DNA of 11,359 nt, taken from positions 1-11,359 of the forward strand of contig JBIKLX010000099.1 of assembly GCA_044359565.1 (NCBI GenBank). Reading direction: 5' to 3'. Shown here one piece after another: positions 5,568 to 11,359 of the stretch. Origin of the DNA: VFMC01 sp044359565 (GTDB taxonomy: Bacteria > Actinomycetota > Acidimicrobiia > Acidimicrobiales > Ilumatobacteraceae). Position 1 is the stretch's first letter; each line of letters starts with the position of its first letter. The translations under genes were made by a program, and so were the position numbers. The notes beneath the pieces are model-generated. The model was given only the letters and a program-made list of their open reading frames with translations. It made no database searches and was not told the DNA's origin.

Positions 5568-5726
5568 CGACGAACCCTTGAGGAGGCTCTTCGCCGATCC
5601 GTCGTGGTGAACATCGACTACACCGACGCCAACGCCGACGCGACCACCCGCAGCGTCGACCCCGCCGAACGACGCAACGTCGACGACACACTCGGATGGG
5701 TACCCGACGCCGTGATGACCCCCTGA
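5568..5726 (+). pseudogene. Fragment resembling a WYL-domain transcriptional regulator
   Basis: The plus-strand frame ending at 5726 reads RRTLEEALRRSVVVNIDYTD and then DATTRSVDP. This resembles the start of a WYL domain (alpha helix, strand V-x-I-x-Y, then T-x-R-x-V-x-P). What follows lacks the rest of the domain and stops soon after, and no start codon or helix-turn-helix part precedes it. YafY-like WYL regulators often sit next to VOC genes, which fits the neighbour at 5456. It is read as a decayed remnant; chance resemblance over about 30 residues is not excluded. The remaining 110 nt (5457-5567) hold no feature I can support. Confidence 0.4.
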
Positions 5727-5779
5727 GATCTCGATCGCCGACCCCGTCACAACGCGAGGGGGCACTACGGTCACAAGGC

Positions 5780-6619
5780 ATGGCGAATCTGGCTGTCGAC
5801 ACCGCGCTCACACGATCGGCCGACGACACCTTCACGGCGACGCTGTCACGCGACTGGGAAATCTGGGGCCCGAACGGCGGCTACATGGCTGCGTTCGCGC
5901 TCGGCGCTGCCCGCCACGCGTCGGGGCGCGCACGGCCGGCGAACGCCACCGTGCACTTTCTCGGTGTCGCCTCGTTCGACTCGCCGATCGAGGTGACCAC
6001 GACCGTGCAGCGGGCCACCCGGCAGGCCACCAGCGTGCACATTCGAATCGACCAGCTCGGCAAGGCCATTCTCGCCGCGATGGTCTGGGCCGTCGACATG
6101 GGCATTGAAGGACTCGAGCACGGCGATGCTCCGATGCCATCCGTACCGCCCTGGCAGGAGCTCCCGACCATTTCCGAGCGGATGGCGGCCGACCCCGATG
6201 CAACGCCGAGTCGATACGCGTTCTGGCAGAACTTCGAGCAACGTCCAACCAGCTGGCTCGGGGCGGAGGCGTGGGAACAACGCCAGCTCGCGCGGACACA
6301 GTATGATGAGTGGTTGCGCTTCGCCTCGCCGCCCGCCGCAGACGAATGGGAACAAGCAGCACGCCTCCTACTCCTTGTCGATCTCGGAGGCTGGCCCGCG
6401 ATCGGCCGTCGCCATCGCACCGAGGAGTGGGTCGCGCCCAGCATCGATATCTCCTGCGAGTTCCACCACCTCGACCCCACCGACGAATGGTGCCTCCTCC
6501 AGGGGACCAGCCCCGTCGGGCGCGACGGCTTGATCGGCAGCCACCAGCAGGTCTGGAACGAGCGCGGCGATCTCGTCGCAAGTGGCATCAGCCACCTGCT
6601 CTGCCGACGCATTGGGTGA
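5780..6619 (+). CDS. Acyl-CoA thioesterase-like protein, double hotdog (TesB-like)
   Basis: A 279-residue protein with two hotdog domains in tandem, as in TesB-type acyl-CoA thioesterases, which hydrolyse acyl-CoA to free acid and CoA. The N-terminal domain has WGPNGGYMAAFALGAARHAS (residues 31-50), then THVHFLG-like ATVHFLGVASFDSPIEVTT. The C-terminal domain has ISCEFHHLDPTDEWCLLQGT and VWNERGDLVASGISHLLCRR, the usual end with a dipeptide before the last strand. Chain-length preference cannot be deduced. The ATG at 5780 is chosen because the domain begins at once; GAGGGGG lies too far upstream to be a good ribosome binding site, and TACGGT 8 nt before the ATG could support a leaderless start. 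The gene stands alone, with the PNPOx-like gene convergent to it. Confidence 0.85.
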   Translation: MANLAVDTALTRSADDTFTATLSRDWEIWGPNGGYMAAFALGAARHASGRARPANATVHFLGVASFDSPIEVTTTVQRATRQATSVHIRIDQLGKAILAAMVWAVDMGIEGLEHGDAPMPSVPPWQELPTISERMAADPDATPSRYAFWQNFEQRPTSWLGAEAWEQRQLARTQYDEWLRFASPPAADEWEQAARLLLLVDLGGWPAIGRRHRTEEWVAPSIDISCEFHHLDPTDEWCLLQGTSPVGRDGLIGSHQQVWNERGDLVASGISHLLCRRIG

Positions 6620-6736
6620 TCGAAACCGTTCAGACGGCCAAACACGTAGCGTCGAACGCCCAAAGTGGAACCCGTTGTCCAGCGGCAGAACGAGGCAGAT
6701 CGGGCATGAACTTCTGCTGCTGTGTTGCAGTTCCCG
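6620..6736. other. Convergent intergenic gap, no gene seen
   Basis: These 117 bases lie between two 3' ends. Only a short dyad, CCGT-N4-ACGG, was noticed near the thioesterase stop. Neither the A nor the B repeat is present here. Confidence 0.4.
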
Positions 6737-7216
6737 TCAGAGCGCTGCGAACGGGCTGTCGGCGAAACAAGCCCACCGGGTCGACTGCTCACGAAAGTTG
6801 GGATTGATCGTTGCGGTGCCCTGTATCGGCGACACCGACCAGAGCGTCCATGTGTCGTCGGTGACTCGCTCGCAAAAGAAGTCGGGCCACACGCTGACGT
6901 CGCGACCGAGGTAGCGCTCGTAGATCTGCTGGACTCGTTCGGGGTAGTGGGTCTCGACTCGCCCAGGACCGCGCACGCGGACCTGTCGAATGCGATCCGG
7001 AGGGTCGAACTGATCGATCAGCACTGCGAGGTCAGCAGCACGTGCTGCTGCGGCGGCGAGCGGGCTCGATGGGTGACTGCTGAACCAGAAGCGATCGCTA
7101 TCGAACACGAACCACAGGCTGCCGAGGACAGGAACGCCAGACTTCGACACCGCCGCCACTTGTGCCATCCGCAAGTCCTCGGACAGGAAGTCGGCGACCT
7201 GGGAAGAGGTGATCAT
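6737..7216 (-). CDS. Pyridoxamine 5'-phosphate oxidase-like flavin/F420-binding split-barrel protein
   Basis: A 159-residue split beta-barrel protein of the PNPOx-like superfamily, which binds FMN or F420. It begins with the helix SSQVADFLSEDLRMAQVAAVS, followed by the strands VPVLGSLWFVFDSDRFWFSSH (residues 28-48), where cofactor binding usually lies. The later RIRQVRVRGPGRVE (83-96) and the terminal TWTLWSVSPIQGTATIN match the rest of the barrel. Many actinobacterial members are F420-dependent reductases or heme-degrading homologues; which cofactor is used here is unclear. The ATG at 7216 is preferred, although the nearest purine-rich stretch, GGGA, lies very close to it. A longer frame runs to 7375 but its added residues have no family character. 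It is divergent from the SDR gene and convergent with the thioesterase gene. Confidence 0.8.
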   Translation of the reverse strand: MITSSQVADFLSEDLRMAQVAAVSKSGVPVLGSLWFVFDSDRFWFSSHPSSPLAAAAARAADLAVLIDQFDPPDRIRQVRVRGPGRVETHYPERVQQIYERYLGRDVSVWPDFFCERVTDDTWTLWSVSPIQGTATINPNFREQSTRWACFADSPFAAL

Positions 7217-7413
7217 GTTCCCAGCTTGCCGCATCGGCCCGTCCCTAGACGCCGGGATGCTGACGCGCCTCTCGCCGGCACCTGCGGGAACGATTTGGCC
7301 CGACGTGAATCCATCGCAGCGCGAGTGGCGCTCGTCTATCGTGAGCGGTCTTGCGCCTGTGACCGAACGCCCCATCCTGCTCGTAGCCCGCTACCTCAAG
7401 GAGTTCGTTCGTC
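7217..7413. other. Divergent gap between the PNPOx-like and SDR genes
   Basis: About 200 nt that must hold the promoters for both genes. The only clear signal is AAGGAG (7398-7403), 10 nt before the SDR start. I see no strong -35/-10 pair and no operator dyad. Confidence 0.4.
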
Positions 7414-8235
7414 ATGCCTGTTCCGCCATCCGTTTCCATGCTCCCGCTTGCACCACTCGCAGGTCGCGTCGCAATCGTCACCGGGGTGTCGCGCCGAGTC
7501 GGGATCGCTGCCACGATCGCTCGTCAAATGCTGCTCGACGGCGCTTCAGTGCTCGCAACGGGCTGGCATCTGCACGATGCCGACCAGCCGTGGGGCGCTG
7601 ACGCCGGCCGAGCCCGAGCGACCATCGACTTCGTGACCGCAGACCTCCCCGAAGCCGACGGTCGCTTTCACTACGTCGAGGCCGACCTGGCCGATCCCGA
7701 TACCCCCGATTCGTTGGCAAGCCTTGCTGTCGAGCGGTTCGGAGCGCTCGACATCGTGGTTGCGTGCCACGCCCGATCGTCCAGCCAATCGCTACGCGAT
7801 GTCACGGTTGCCGAACTCGATGCGAGCTGGGCGGTCAATGCTCGAGGAACTGTTCTCCTGGCCAAAGCGCTCCAGCAGTATCGAGACTCGACTCGACCCG
7901 GCGGGCGACTGATCACGTTCACCAGCGGACAGCATCTCGGGCCCATGCCGAACGAGTTGCCGTACATCGTTTCGAAGGGCGCAATCCAGCAGATGACGGC
8001 GACACTGTCGGACGGCCTGATAGATGAAGGCATCACGGTCAACTGCGTCAACCCCGGCCCGGTCGACACCGGATACGCAGACGCTGAAGATCATGCACAC
8101 GCCGCCGCGATGTTCCCCGCGAAACGCTGGGGACAGCCATCCGACGTGGCTTCCCTCGTCCGGTTTCTCGCAAGCGACGACGGAGCCTGGATCACAGGCC
8201 AGACCATCAACTCCGAGGGAGGTTTCCGAAGATGA
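7414..8235 (+). CDS. Short-chain dehydrogenase/reductase (SDR) family oxidoreductase
   Basis: A 273-residue NAD(P)-dependent oxidoreductase with a Rossmann fold. The cofactor loop is TGVSRRVGIAATIARQ (23-38), a variant of TGxxxGxG with VGI-A in place of GIG. The catalytic set is N142, S171, Y184 and K188, the last two in YIVSKGA. PGPVDTGY (214-221) and the terminal TGQTINSEGG are typical of the 3-oxoacyl-ACP reductase-like branch. The usual NNAG tetrad is replaced by ACHA at 117-120. An extended loop after strand two (WHLHDADQPWGADAGRA) marks the group with the SRR cofactor loop. The substrate is unknown. AAGGAG lies 10 nt before the ATG at 7414; an in-frame ATG at 7438 is closer to the fold. 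The stop is 56 nt before repeat A6. Confidence 0.9.
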   Translation: MPVPPSVSMLPLAPLAGRVAIVTGVSRRVGIAATIARQMLLDGASVLATGWHLHDADQPWGADAGRARATIDFVTADLPEADGRFHYVEADLADPDTPDSLASLAVERFGALDIVVACHARSSSQSLRDVTVAELDASWAVNARGTVLLAKALQQYRDSTRPGGRLITFTSGQHLGPMPNELPYIVSKGAIQQMTATLSDGLIDEGITVNCVNPGPVDTGYADAEDHAHAAAMFPAKRWGQPSDVASLVRFLASDDGAWITGQTINSEGGFRR

Positions 8236-8291
8236 CCGTCCCATCACCCGCGCAGCGAGAAGCATGCGACATCCACCCTGCGCTCCTGAAC

Positions 8292-8307
8292 TGCCCCCTA
8301 CCGCCGG
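8292..8307 (+). repeat. Intergenic repeat A6
   Basis: Sequence TGCCCCCTACCGCCGG, identical to A1. It lies 56 nt after the SDR stop and 41 nt before the stop of the minus-strand kinase gene (8349-8351). Just after the kinase stop, GGTGC (8344-8348, plus strand) can pair with GCCCC at 8293-8297 with one C-T mismatch, the same position mismatched in A4's outer partner. CCGAGGGC/GTGCGCTCGG (8315-8334) can fold as an inner hairpin. Confidence 0.8.
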
Positions 8308-8348
8308 GTCGTAGCCGAGGGCGCGTGCGCTCGGAGCGCGCTTGGTGC

Positions 8349-8891
8349 TCAGCCCGATGACGTCGGCCAGCGTTCCGACGCCCATTCGCGCCAGGAGCTC
8401 GAGCTGGCCGGCGGAGCCGGAATGGCCGTACCTTCGAGCTCGTCGTTGTCGGGCTCTTCGAAGAATGTGGCGAAGTGTCGGAGGTCGGACTCGCTGATGT
8501 CGAAGCTGTTCGACGGATCGAGCTCGTTGCGGCTTCGGATCCGGTCGAGCTGCTCGTCGATCGCTACGGCGAGATAGACGAGCTCGGACCGCGCACCCGC
8601 GTCAGCCGCCAGGGCTCGCAGAGCCGACCGCTCGTTGCGGCTCCAGACTCCGAAGTCGAGGACGACGTCGACACCGGCCCGAAGCGCATCCAACGCGAGC
8701 CACACGAAGCGGCCTTCCAGCACGTCCCGCTTGCCGTCGGCTTCGGAATCGTCGAACAACGGTTTCATCCACTCGTCGGGAGTCAACCGCAACGCGCCAC
8801 GCTCGGCCTGAAGCCGGCGAGCGAGCGTTGTCTTTCCGCACGCCGGCAGTCCGACCATGACGATGAGCGTCGCCTGTCGTAACGAGTCCAC
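8349..8891 (-). CDS. P-loop ATP-binding protein, probable small-molecule kinase (AAA_33-like)
   Basis: A 180-residue P-loop NTPase. The Walker A motif GLPACGKTTLARRL starts at residue 14, with K20 and T21 as the phosphate-binding pair. LRLTPDEWM (34-42) supplies the acidic residue expected after strand two in the kinase-like group, and VDVVLDFGVWSRNERSALR (74-92) gives the lid region with arginines. The fold matches the zeta-toxin / chloramphenicol phosphotransferase-like set that phosphorylates small molecules; the substrate is unknown, and the lack of an antitoxin argues against a zeta toxin. The tail after residue 155 is rich in Ser, Pro and Trp and looks unlike the core. The start is GTG at 8891. 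Its stop touches the possible 5' arm of site A6. Confidence 0.82.
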   Translation of the reverse strand: MDSLRQATLIVMVGLPACGKTTLARRLQAERGALRLTPDEWMKPLFDDSEADGKRDVLEGRFVWLALDALRAGVDVVLDFGVWSRNERSALRALAADAGARSELVYLAVAIDEQLDRIRSRNELDPSNSFDISESDLRHFATFFEEPDNDELEGTAIPAPPASSSSWREWASERWPTSSG

Positions 8892-9026
8892 GCCGACGAC
8901 AGTACGTGCTTACCGATGCCACGGCGGGGCGAGTTGCGACCTTGGTATCCCCAATCGCTGATGGTTGCTCGGGTCGGTGATCGGCGGTGAAGTGCCGCCC
9001 ACGAACGGCTCTCGTTGCGCCGGGCC
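8892..9026. other. Divergent gap between kinase and phosphotransferase genes
   Basis: These 135 bases should hold both promoters. GGCGG-N7-CCGCC (8983-8999) is a small dyad. GGCGGTGAAGTGCC within it resembles a shortened, reversed A repeat (see findings). No convincing promoter pair was seen. Confidence 0.35.
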
Positions 9027-9902
9027 ATGGCAATGGATCGGCTTGAAACTCGCGGACCGATCTCGGGTGAGGTGTGTCAGCGTGTCGCAGTGAACACGGA
9101 CGAAGAACCCCTGCACGGCGGCTGGCAGACCGACGTGAGCCGCCGAGGCGATGTTGTGTTTCGGCAGGCAGGCCCACAGTCAACGACCGTGATCGAACTG
9201 CTTCAGCACCTCGCAGACGAAGGCTTCGACGCCGCCCCACGGCCCGTCGACGGCGGGTTCGCTCCGGATGGTCGAGAGCAGCTGTCGTTCATCGAGGGCG
9301 TCAGCCCGCACCCACTCGCTTGGACAGCGGAATCGCTCTGGCAGATCGGCCGTCACGTCGCAAACCTTCACCGCATCGCCTCGCAGTTCGCGCCGGAGCG
9401 GCCCTCTTGGCGGCCTTGGTTCGCCCGCTCCCTGCCCGGCTCCATGGCGGTGATCGGCCACGGCGACCTTGGGCCGTGGAACATCATCGCCAATGACGAC
9501 CTCTCGGTGGCGTTCATCGACTGGGACAACGCCGGCCCGGTCGATGCACTCTGGGAACTCGCTCAGGTTGTCTGGCTCAACGCCCACCTCCACGACGACG
9601 ACGTCGCAGTCCTCAACCAGCTCGCTCCACCGGTCGATCGGGCACGGCACGCAGCGATCATCCTCGACGGCTACGGCCTCGCCAAGGCCGATCGCAAAGG
9701 GTTCGTCGACAAGATGATCGAGTTCGCGATCCGCTCCGCCCGCGACGAGGCGATCTCATCACAAATCGGCCCTGAGACCGCCAGTCCGTCACCCAACGGC
9801 TTTCCCCTCCTGTGGGCGGTCACGTGGCGCGCCCGAAGCGCAGCATGGATGCTCGACCATCGGGCCGTGCTCCAATCCGAGGTCGAAAGATCTGGTCGGT
9901 GA
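9027..9902 (+). CDS. APH-fold phosphotransferase (aminoglycoside phosphotransferase family)
   Basis: A 291-residue member of the APH / kinase-like fold family. The catalytic loop HGDLGPWNII (145-154) gives D147 and N152, and FIDWDNAGP (163-171) gives D165, the metal-binding aspartate. The N-lobe has EPLHGGWQTDVSRRGDVVFRQAG (27-49). In this actinobacterial subgroup the beta-3 lysine is replaced, here by R46. This group is annotated as aminoglycoside phosphotransferase, but the real substrate is usually not known. The start is unsettled: TTG at 9015, ATG at 9027 or 9033, and GTG at 9090 are all in frame, none with a strong ribosome binding site; the family core begins near residue 25. The stop is 14 nt before A7, which doubles as a terminator-like hairpin. 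Confidence 0.85.
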   Translation: MAMDRLETRGPISGEVCQRVAVNTDEEPLHGGWQTDVSRRGDVVFRQAGPQSTTVIELLQHLADEGFDAAPRPVDGGFAPDGREQLSFIEGVSPHPLAWTAESLWQIGRHVANLHRIASQFAPERPSWRPWFARSLPGSMAVIGHGDLGPWNIIANDDLSVAFIDWDNAGPVDALWELAQVVWLNAHLHDDDVAVLNQLAPPVDRARHAAIILDGYGLAKADRKGFVDKMIEFAIRSARDEAISSQIGPETASPSPNGFPLLWAVTWRARSAAWMLDHRAVLQSEVERSGR

Positions 9903-9905
9903 AGC

Positions 9906-9932
9906 CCGGCCGTAAGTGCCACCTACGGCAGG
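9906..9932 (+). terminator. Hairpin overlapping A7, possible terminator of the phosphotransferase gene
   Basis: CCGGCCGTA (9906-9914) and TACGGCAGG (9924-9932) pair at 8 of 9 positions around a 9-nt loop. No T-run follows. It lies 3 nt after the plus-strand stop. Confidence 0.45.
9917..9932 (+). repeat. Intergenic repeat A7 (divergent copy)
   Basis: Sequence TGCCACCTACGGCAGG, altered in the second half compared with the consensus TACCGCCGG. CCACCT at 9919-9924 pairs exactly with AGGTGG at 9934-9939. It lies between two convergent phosphotransferase genes, 70 nt past the stop of the minus-strand one (10003). Confidence 0.65.
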
Positions 9933-10002
9933 CAGGTGGTCAGGACGCGTCGTCGAGGTCCGTCCGGCCACGAGCGACGATCGCAACGTGTCGAGCATCG
10001 CG

Positions 10003-10941
10003 TCACGTGAGTCGCTGCTGGAGCCAGTTGCACGCGATCTCACCTTGGCGTCGCTGGAAGACCCGGACGCCGTTGATGCCTGGCGGTGGTGGTAGCAGCG
10101 ATTGGCGCACGAAGTAGCCAGCGAGTGCAGCGAGGTAGGTGTTGACCGCGTCGGGATCCGCATTCCGGCCGAGCGGATGTGCGCCGAAGACCTCGACCGG
10201 ATCCGGCCCGCCGTCAAGATGAAGCGACGGCAGGAGACCCACAAGGTCGATCCATTCGGCACCCCTACTCGCCGTAGGCCAGTCGACGGCGAACGCACCG
10301 TCAGGCGTGATGACGATGTTGTCCGTACGCAGATCCCGGTGAAGCAGTGCCGTTCCGTGTGCGGCCTCGATCCAGTCGTGCTCGAGATCGATCAGGCGCT
10401 CCAGGTTCAAACGGGCCCAGCCGTCGAGTCGGTCCCCGAAACCCTCGTCGGCGATCTTGCGCCACGCCCATCGAGTCGAGCGTTCGAGTTCGTGGTGCCC
10501 CACCGGATCGAGCCAATCGAATCCAGCATCGTCCTCGGCGCGCGCAAGGCCGACCACGAGTTCCAGCACCGCATCGATCGACGCGAGCGTCAGCGGGACC
10601 ACCGGGGTGCGGCCCGGTAGCAGTTCAGTCACGATGACGACCCACGAGCCAGTGTCGACCGACGCGAGCAACCTCGCCGCCGGCACATTCGATGGAAGAC
10701 GCTCGAGCACTTGGACCTCGCGCCGATGCATCCACGGGGTGACCGGGTTGAGTTCGTCTCCGCACGCCTTGATGAAGACGCTCCGTCCGTCCGTCAGACG
10801 CGCCGGCCCCGCGGGCCCAGGCGAGAAGCCACCGACGAGGTTGTCGTGCGTCATTACGGCGGAGCCGACGGCCTCCTCGACAGCACGCTGAACCTCACCC
10901 GGGACATCGACCCACGGCACACGAGCACCCGCTCTCGACAT
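10003..10941 (-). CDS. APH-fold phosphotransferase, second type
   Basis: A 312-residue kinase-fold phosphotransferase, not closely similar to the one at 9027. The N-lobe has SVFIKAC with the conserved lysine K58, and RREVQVLERLP with the helix C glutamates. The catalytic loop is LLHRDLRTDNIVI, with D203 and N208, and AVDWPTASRG supplies D220 for magnesium. Here the HGD triplet of aminoglycoside phosphotransferases reads HRD, closer to eukaryotic-type and choline-kinase-like members. Many such proteins phosphorylate aminoglycosides, macrolides, homoserine or choline; none is favoured by the sequence. The ATG at 10941 gives a full-length N-lobe. The gene is alone between A8 and A7 and is read toward A7. 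Confidence 0.87.
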   Translation of the reverse strand: MSRAGARVPWVDVPGEVQRAVEEAVGSAVMTHDNLVGGFSPGPAGPARLTDGRSVFIKACGDELNPVTPWMHRREVQVLERLPSNVPAARLLASVDTGSWVVIVTELLPGRTPVVPLTLASIDAVLELVVGLARAEDDAGFDWLDPVGHHELERSTRWAWRKIADEGFGDRLDGWARLNLERLIDLEHDWIEAAHGTALLHRDLRTDNIVITPDGAFAVDWPTASRGAEWIDLVGLLPSLHLDGGPDPVEVFGAHPLGRNADPDAVNTYLAALAGYFVRQSLLPPPPGINGVRVFQRRQGEIACNWLQQRLT

Positions 10942-11032
10942 CCCACGATGATCGCAGCCGGCACCCCTTTCGCGAGTACGACTTCCTGTCGCGAGCCAGC
11001 AGAGGCGCGCAACTCCGCTGACATGTGGAGGG

Positions 11033-11048
11033 TGCCACCTACCGCCGG
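11033..11048 (+). repeat. Intergenic repeat A8
   Basis: Sequence TGCCACCTACCGCCGG. GCCACC at 11034-11039 pairs exactly with GGTGGC at 11063-11068. It lies upstream of the minus-strand phosphotransferase (start 10941), with about 90 nt between that presumably hold its promoter. Confidence 0.8.
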
Positions 11049-11255
11049 GATGATGTCGGAGCGGTGGCCCGGTGTATCAGCACGAGTGACAGCAGAGGTC
11101 GTGAGATGGACGGCGCGCCACCCGGGTCTACTTCCTGCCCTTCTTGAACCGCGTTGGACGCGGACAACCGGTGTAGCGCCTTACCGACAGGTCGGCCGTC
11201 GACCGAGCACGCTATGCGGTTGACGCCGCAGTGCACCGCTGAGTTCGATCGGCAC
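11049..11255. other. Short segment between A8 and A9 with no convincing gene
   Basis: 207 bases. The longest minus-strand frame (11039-11236, 65 codons) has no recognisable domain and ends inside A8. CCGGTGTA occurs at 11069-11076 and again at 11168-11175, wait-free of any coding signal; the second copy may be the left arm of A9. CCGAC/GTCGG and GCGG/CCGC pairs suggest folded DNA or RNA rather than protein. Confidence 0.5.
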
Positions 11256-11271
11256 TGCCACCTACCGCCGG
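11168..11271 (+). repeat. Repeat A9 with possible upstream arm
   Basis: The repeat TGCCACCTACCGCCGG is at 11256-11271. CCGGTGTAGCGCC at 11168-11180 resembles its reverse complement, as CCGGTAGGGGC does for A4; both arms are followed by a similar TTAC. Inside are CCGAC-AG-GTCGG and GCGG-N6-CCGC. The 16-nt core is firm; the 104-nt extent is tentative. Confidence 0.6.
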
Positions 11272-11280
11272 ATCACGGCT

Positions 11281-11359
11281 CTACGCGATCGCGAGCGGTT
11301 TGATCTGATCGAGCGTTCCGGCGAGCCGGTCTCGTTCGACCTCGAGCTCGTAGCGGCCC
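11281..11359 (-). CDS. C-terminal end of an unrecognised minus-strand gene (partial)
   Basis: From the right edge the minus strand reads GRYELEVERDRLAGTLDQIK and PLAIA before TAG at 11281-11283. The 25 residues are charged and probably helical. I do not recognise the family. Support comes from a gene-like amino acid pattern and from the stop lying 9 nt before A9, the same gene-then-site order as elsewhere in the array. Confidence 0.5.
   Translation of the reverse strand, partial: GRYELEVERDRLAGTLDQIKPLAIA

Noticed and set aside
5832..6792. Long minus-strand open frames opposite the thioesterase gene
   Set aside because: They are Arg/Ser-rich, match no family and mirror a well-supported plus-strand gene.
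6722..7636. Long plus-strand open frame of 304 codons
   Set aside because: It runs antisense to the PNPOx-like gene and into the SDR gene in another frame; its composition is not protein-like.
8602..9240. Minus-strand frame of 212 codons over the kinase and phosphotransferase genes
   Set aside because: It overlaps two better genes in other frames and has no domain.
69..11271. CRISPR array
   Set aside because: Repeats are only 16 nt, spacers range from about 200 to 3400 nt and hold genes, and no cas gene is present.
69..11271. REP-type elements (GTAG head plus palindrome)
   Set aside because: On the minus strand the motif contains GTAG or GTAT, but the palindrome that should follow is weak or absent in most copies, all copies share one orientation, and no RAYT transposase is visible. 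A genome-wide copy count would settle it, so this stays the main alternative.
69..11271. Canonical integron attC sites with GTTRRRY core
   Set aside because: No copy fits the core exactly (GGTAGGG or GTATGGG instead) and no integron integrase is in the window; the sites are therefore described only as attC-like.
1..11359. tRNA or rRNA genes
   Set aside because: I looked for tRNA-like T-arm sequence with matching acceptor stems and for rRNA-like stretches and saw none.

Overview
The window is GC-rich and packed with short, independent, single-domain genes in mixed orientation. It encodes no ribosomal, replication or phage genes, no transposase and no recombinase. Several protein types are common in actinobacteria (Glyoxalase_6-type VOC, HxlR plus carboxymuconolactone-decarboxylase pair, actinobacterial APH-fold phosphotransferases). 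At least one promoter places its start point on the ATG, a leaderless arrangement usual in actinobacteria. An actinobacterial accessory region is therefore likely, possibly Acidimicrobiia-like; that last step is inference.

The most striking feature is a repeat of about 16 nt, consensus TGCCMCMTACCGCCGG. It occurs nine times, always in the same orientation on the plus strand, at 69, 488, 2118, 4106, 4906, 8292, 9917, 11033 and 11256 (called A1 to A9 here). All nine lie between genes. On the minus strand, most copies sit just after a minus-strand stop codon. Several have a nearby complementary partner whose bases vary together with the motif. A second, hairpin-forming repeat family (B1 to B3 at about 2211, 2721 and 3400) divides the segment between A3 and A4 in the same way. 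The layout looks like an integron-style array of gene cassettes read on the minus strand. The sites do not match the canonical attC core GTTRRRY, and no integrase is in view, so the system could be a divergent integron or another site-specific recombination system.

Layout from left to right. Before A1: 60 bases that may be the end of a plus-strand gene. A1-A2: a bleomycin-resistance-like VOC protein (-). A2-A3: a Nudix hydrolase (-) and a divergent HxlR regulator (-) / CMD-family protein (+) pair. A3-A4: B1, VOC protein (+), B2, GNAT acetyltransferase (-), B3, HIT-domain protein (-). A4-A5: a vapBC toxin-antitoxin operon (-) with its own promoter and operator. A5-A6: 3.4 kb with a VOC protein (-), a fragment resembling a WYL-domain regulator, a TesB-like thioesterase (+), a PNPOx-like flavoprotein (-) and an SDR oxidoreductase (+). 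A6-A7: a P-loop kinase (-) and an APH-like phosphotransferase (+). A7-A8: a second APH-like phosphotransferase (-). A8-A9: 207 bases with no convincing gene. After A9: the C-terminus of a minus-strand gene that runs off the window.

The genes do not form one pathway. They are a collection of detoxification, modification and stress functions plus a toxin-antitoxin pair, which is typical cassette cargo. Most appear to be transcribed separately; only vapBC is a clear operon, and HxlR/CMD is a clear divergent regulatory pair.
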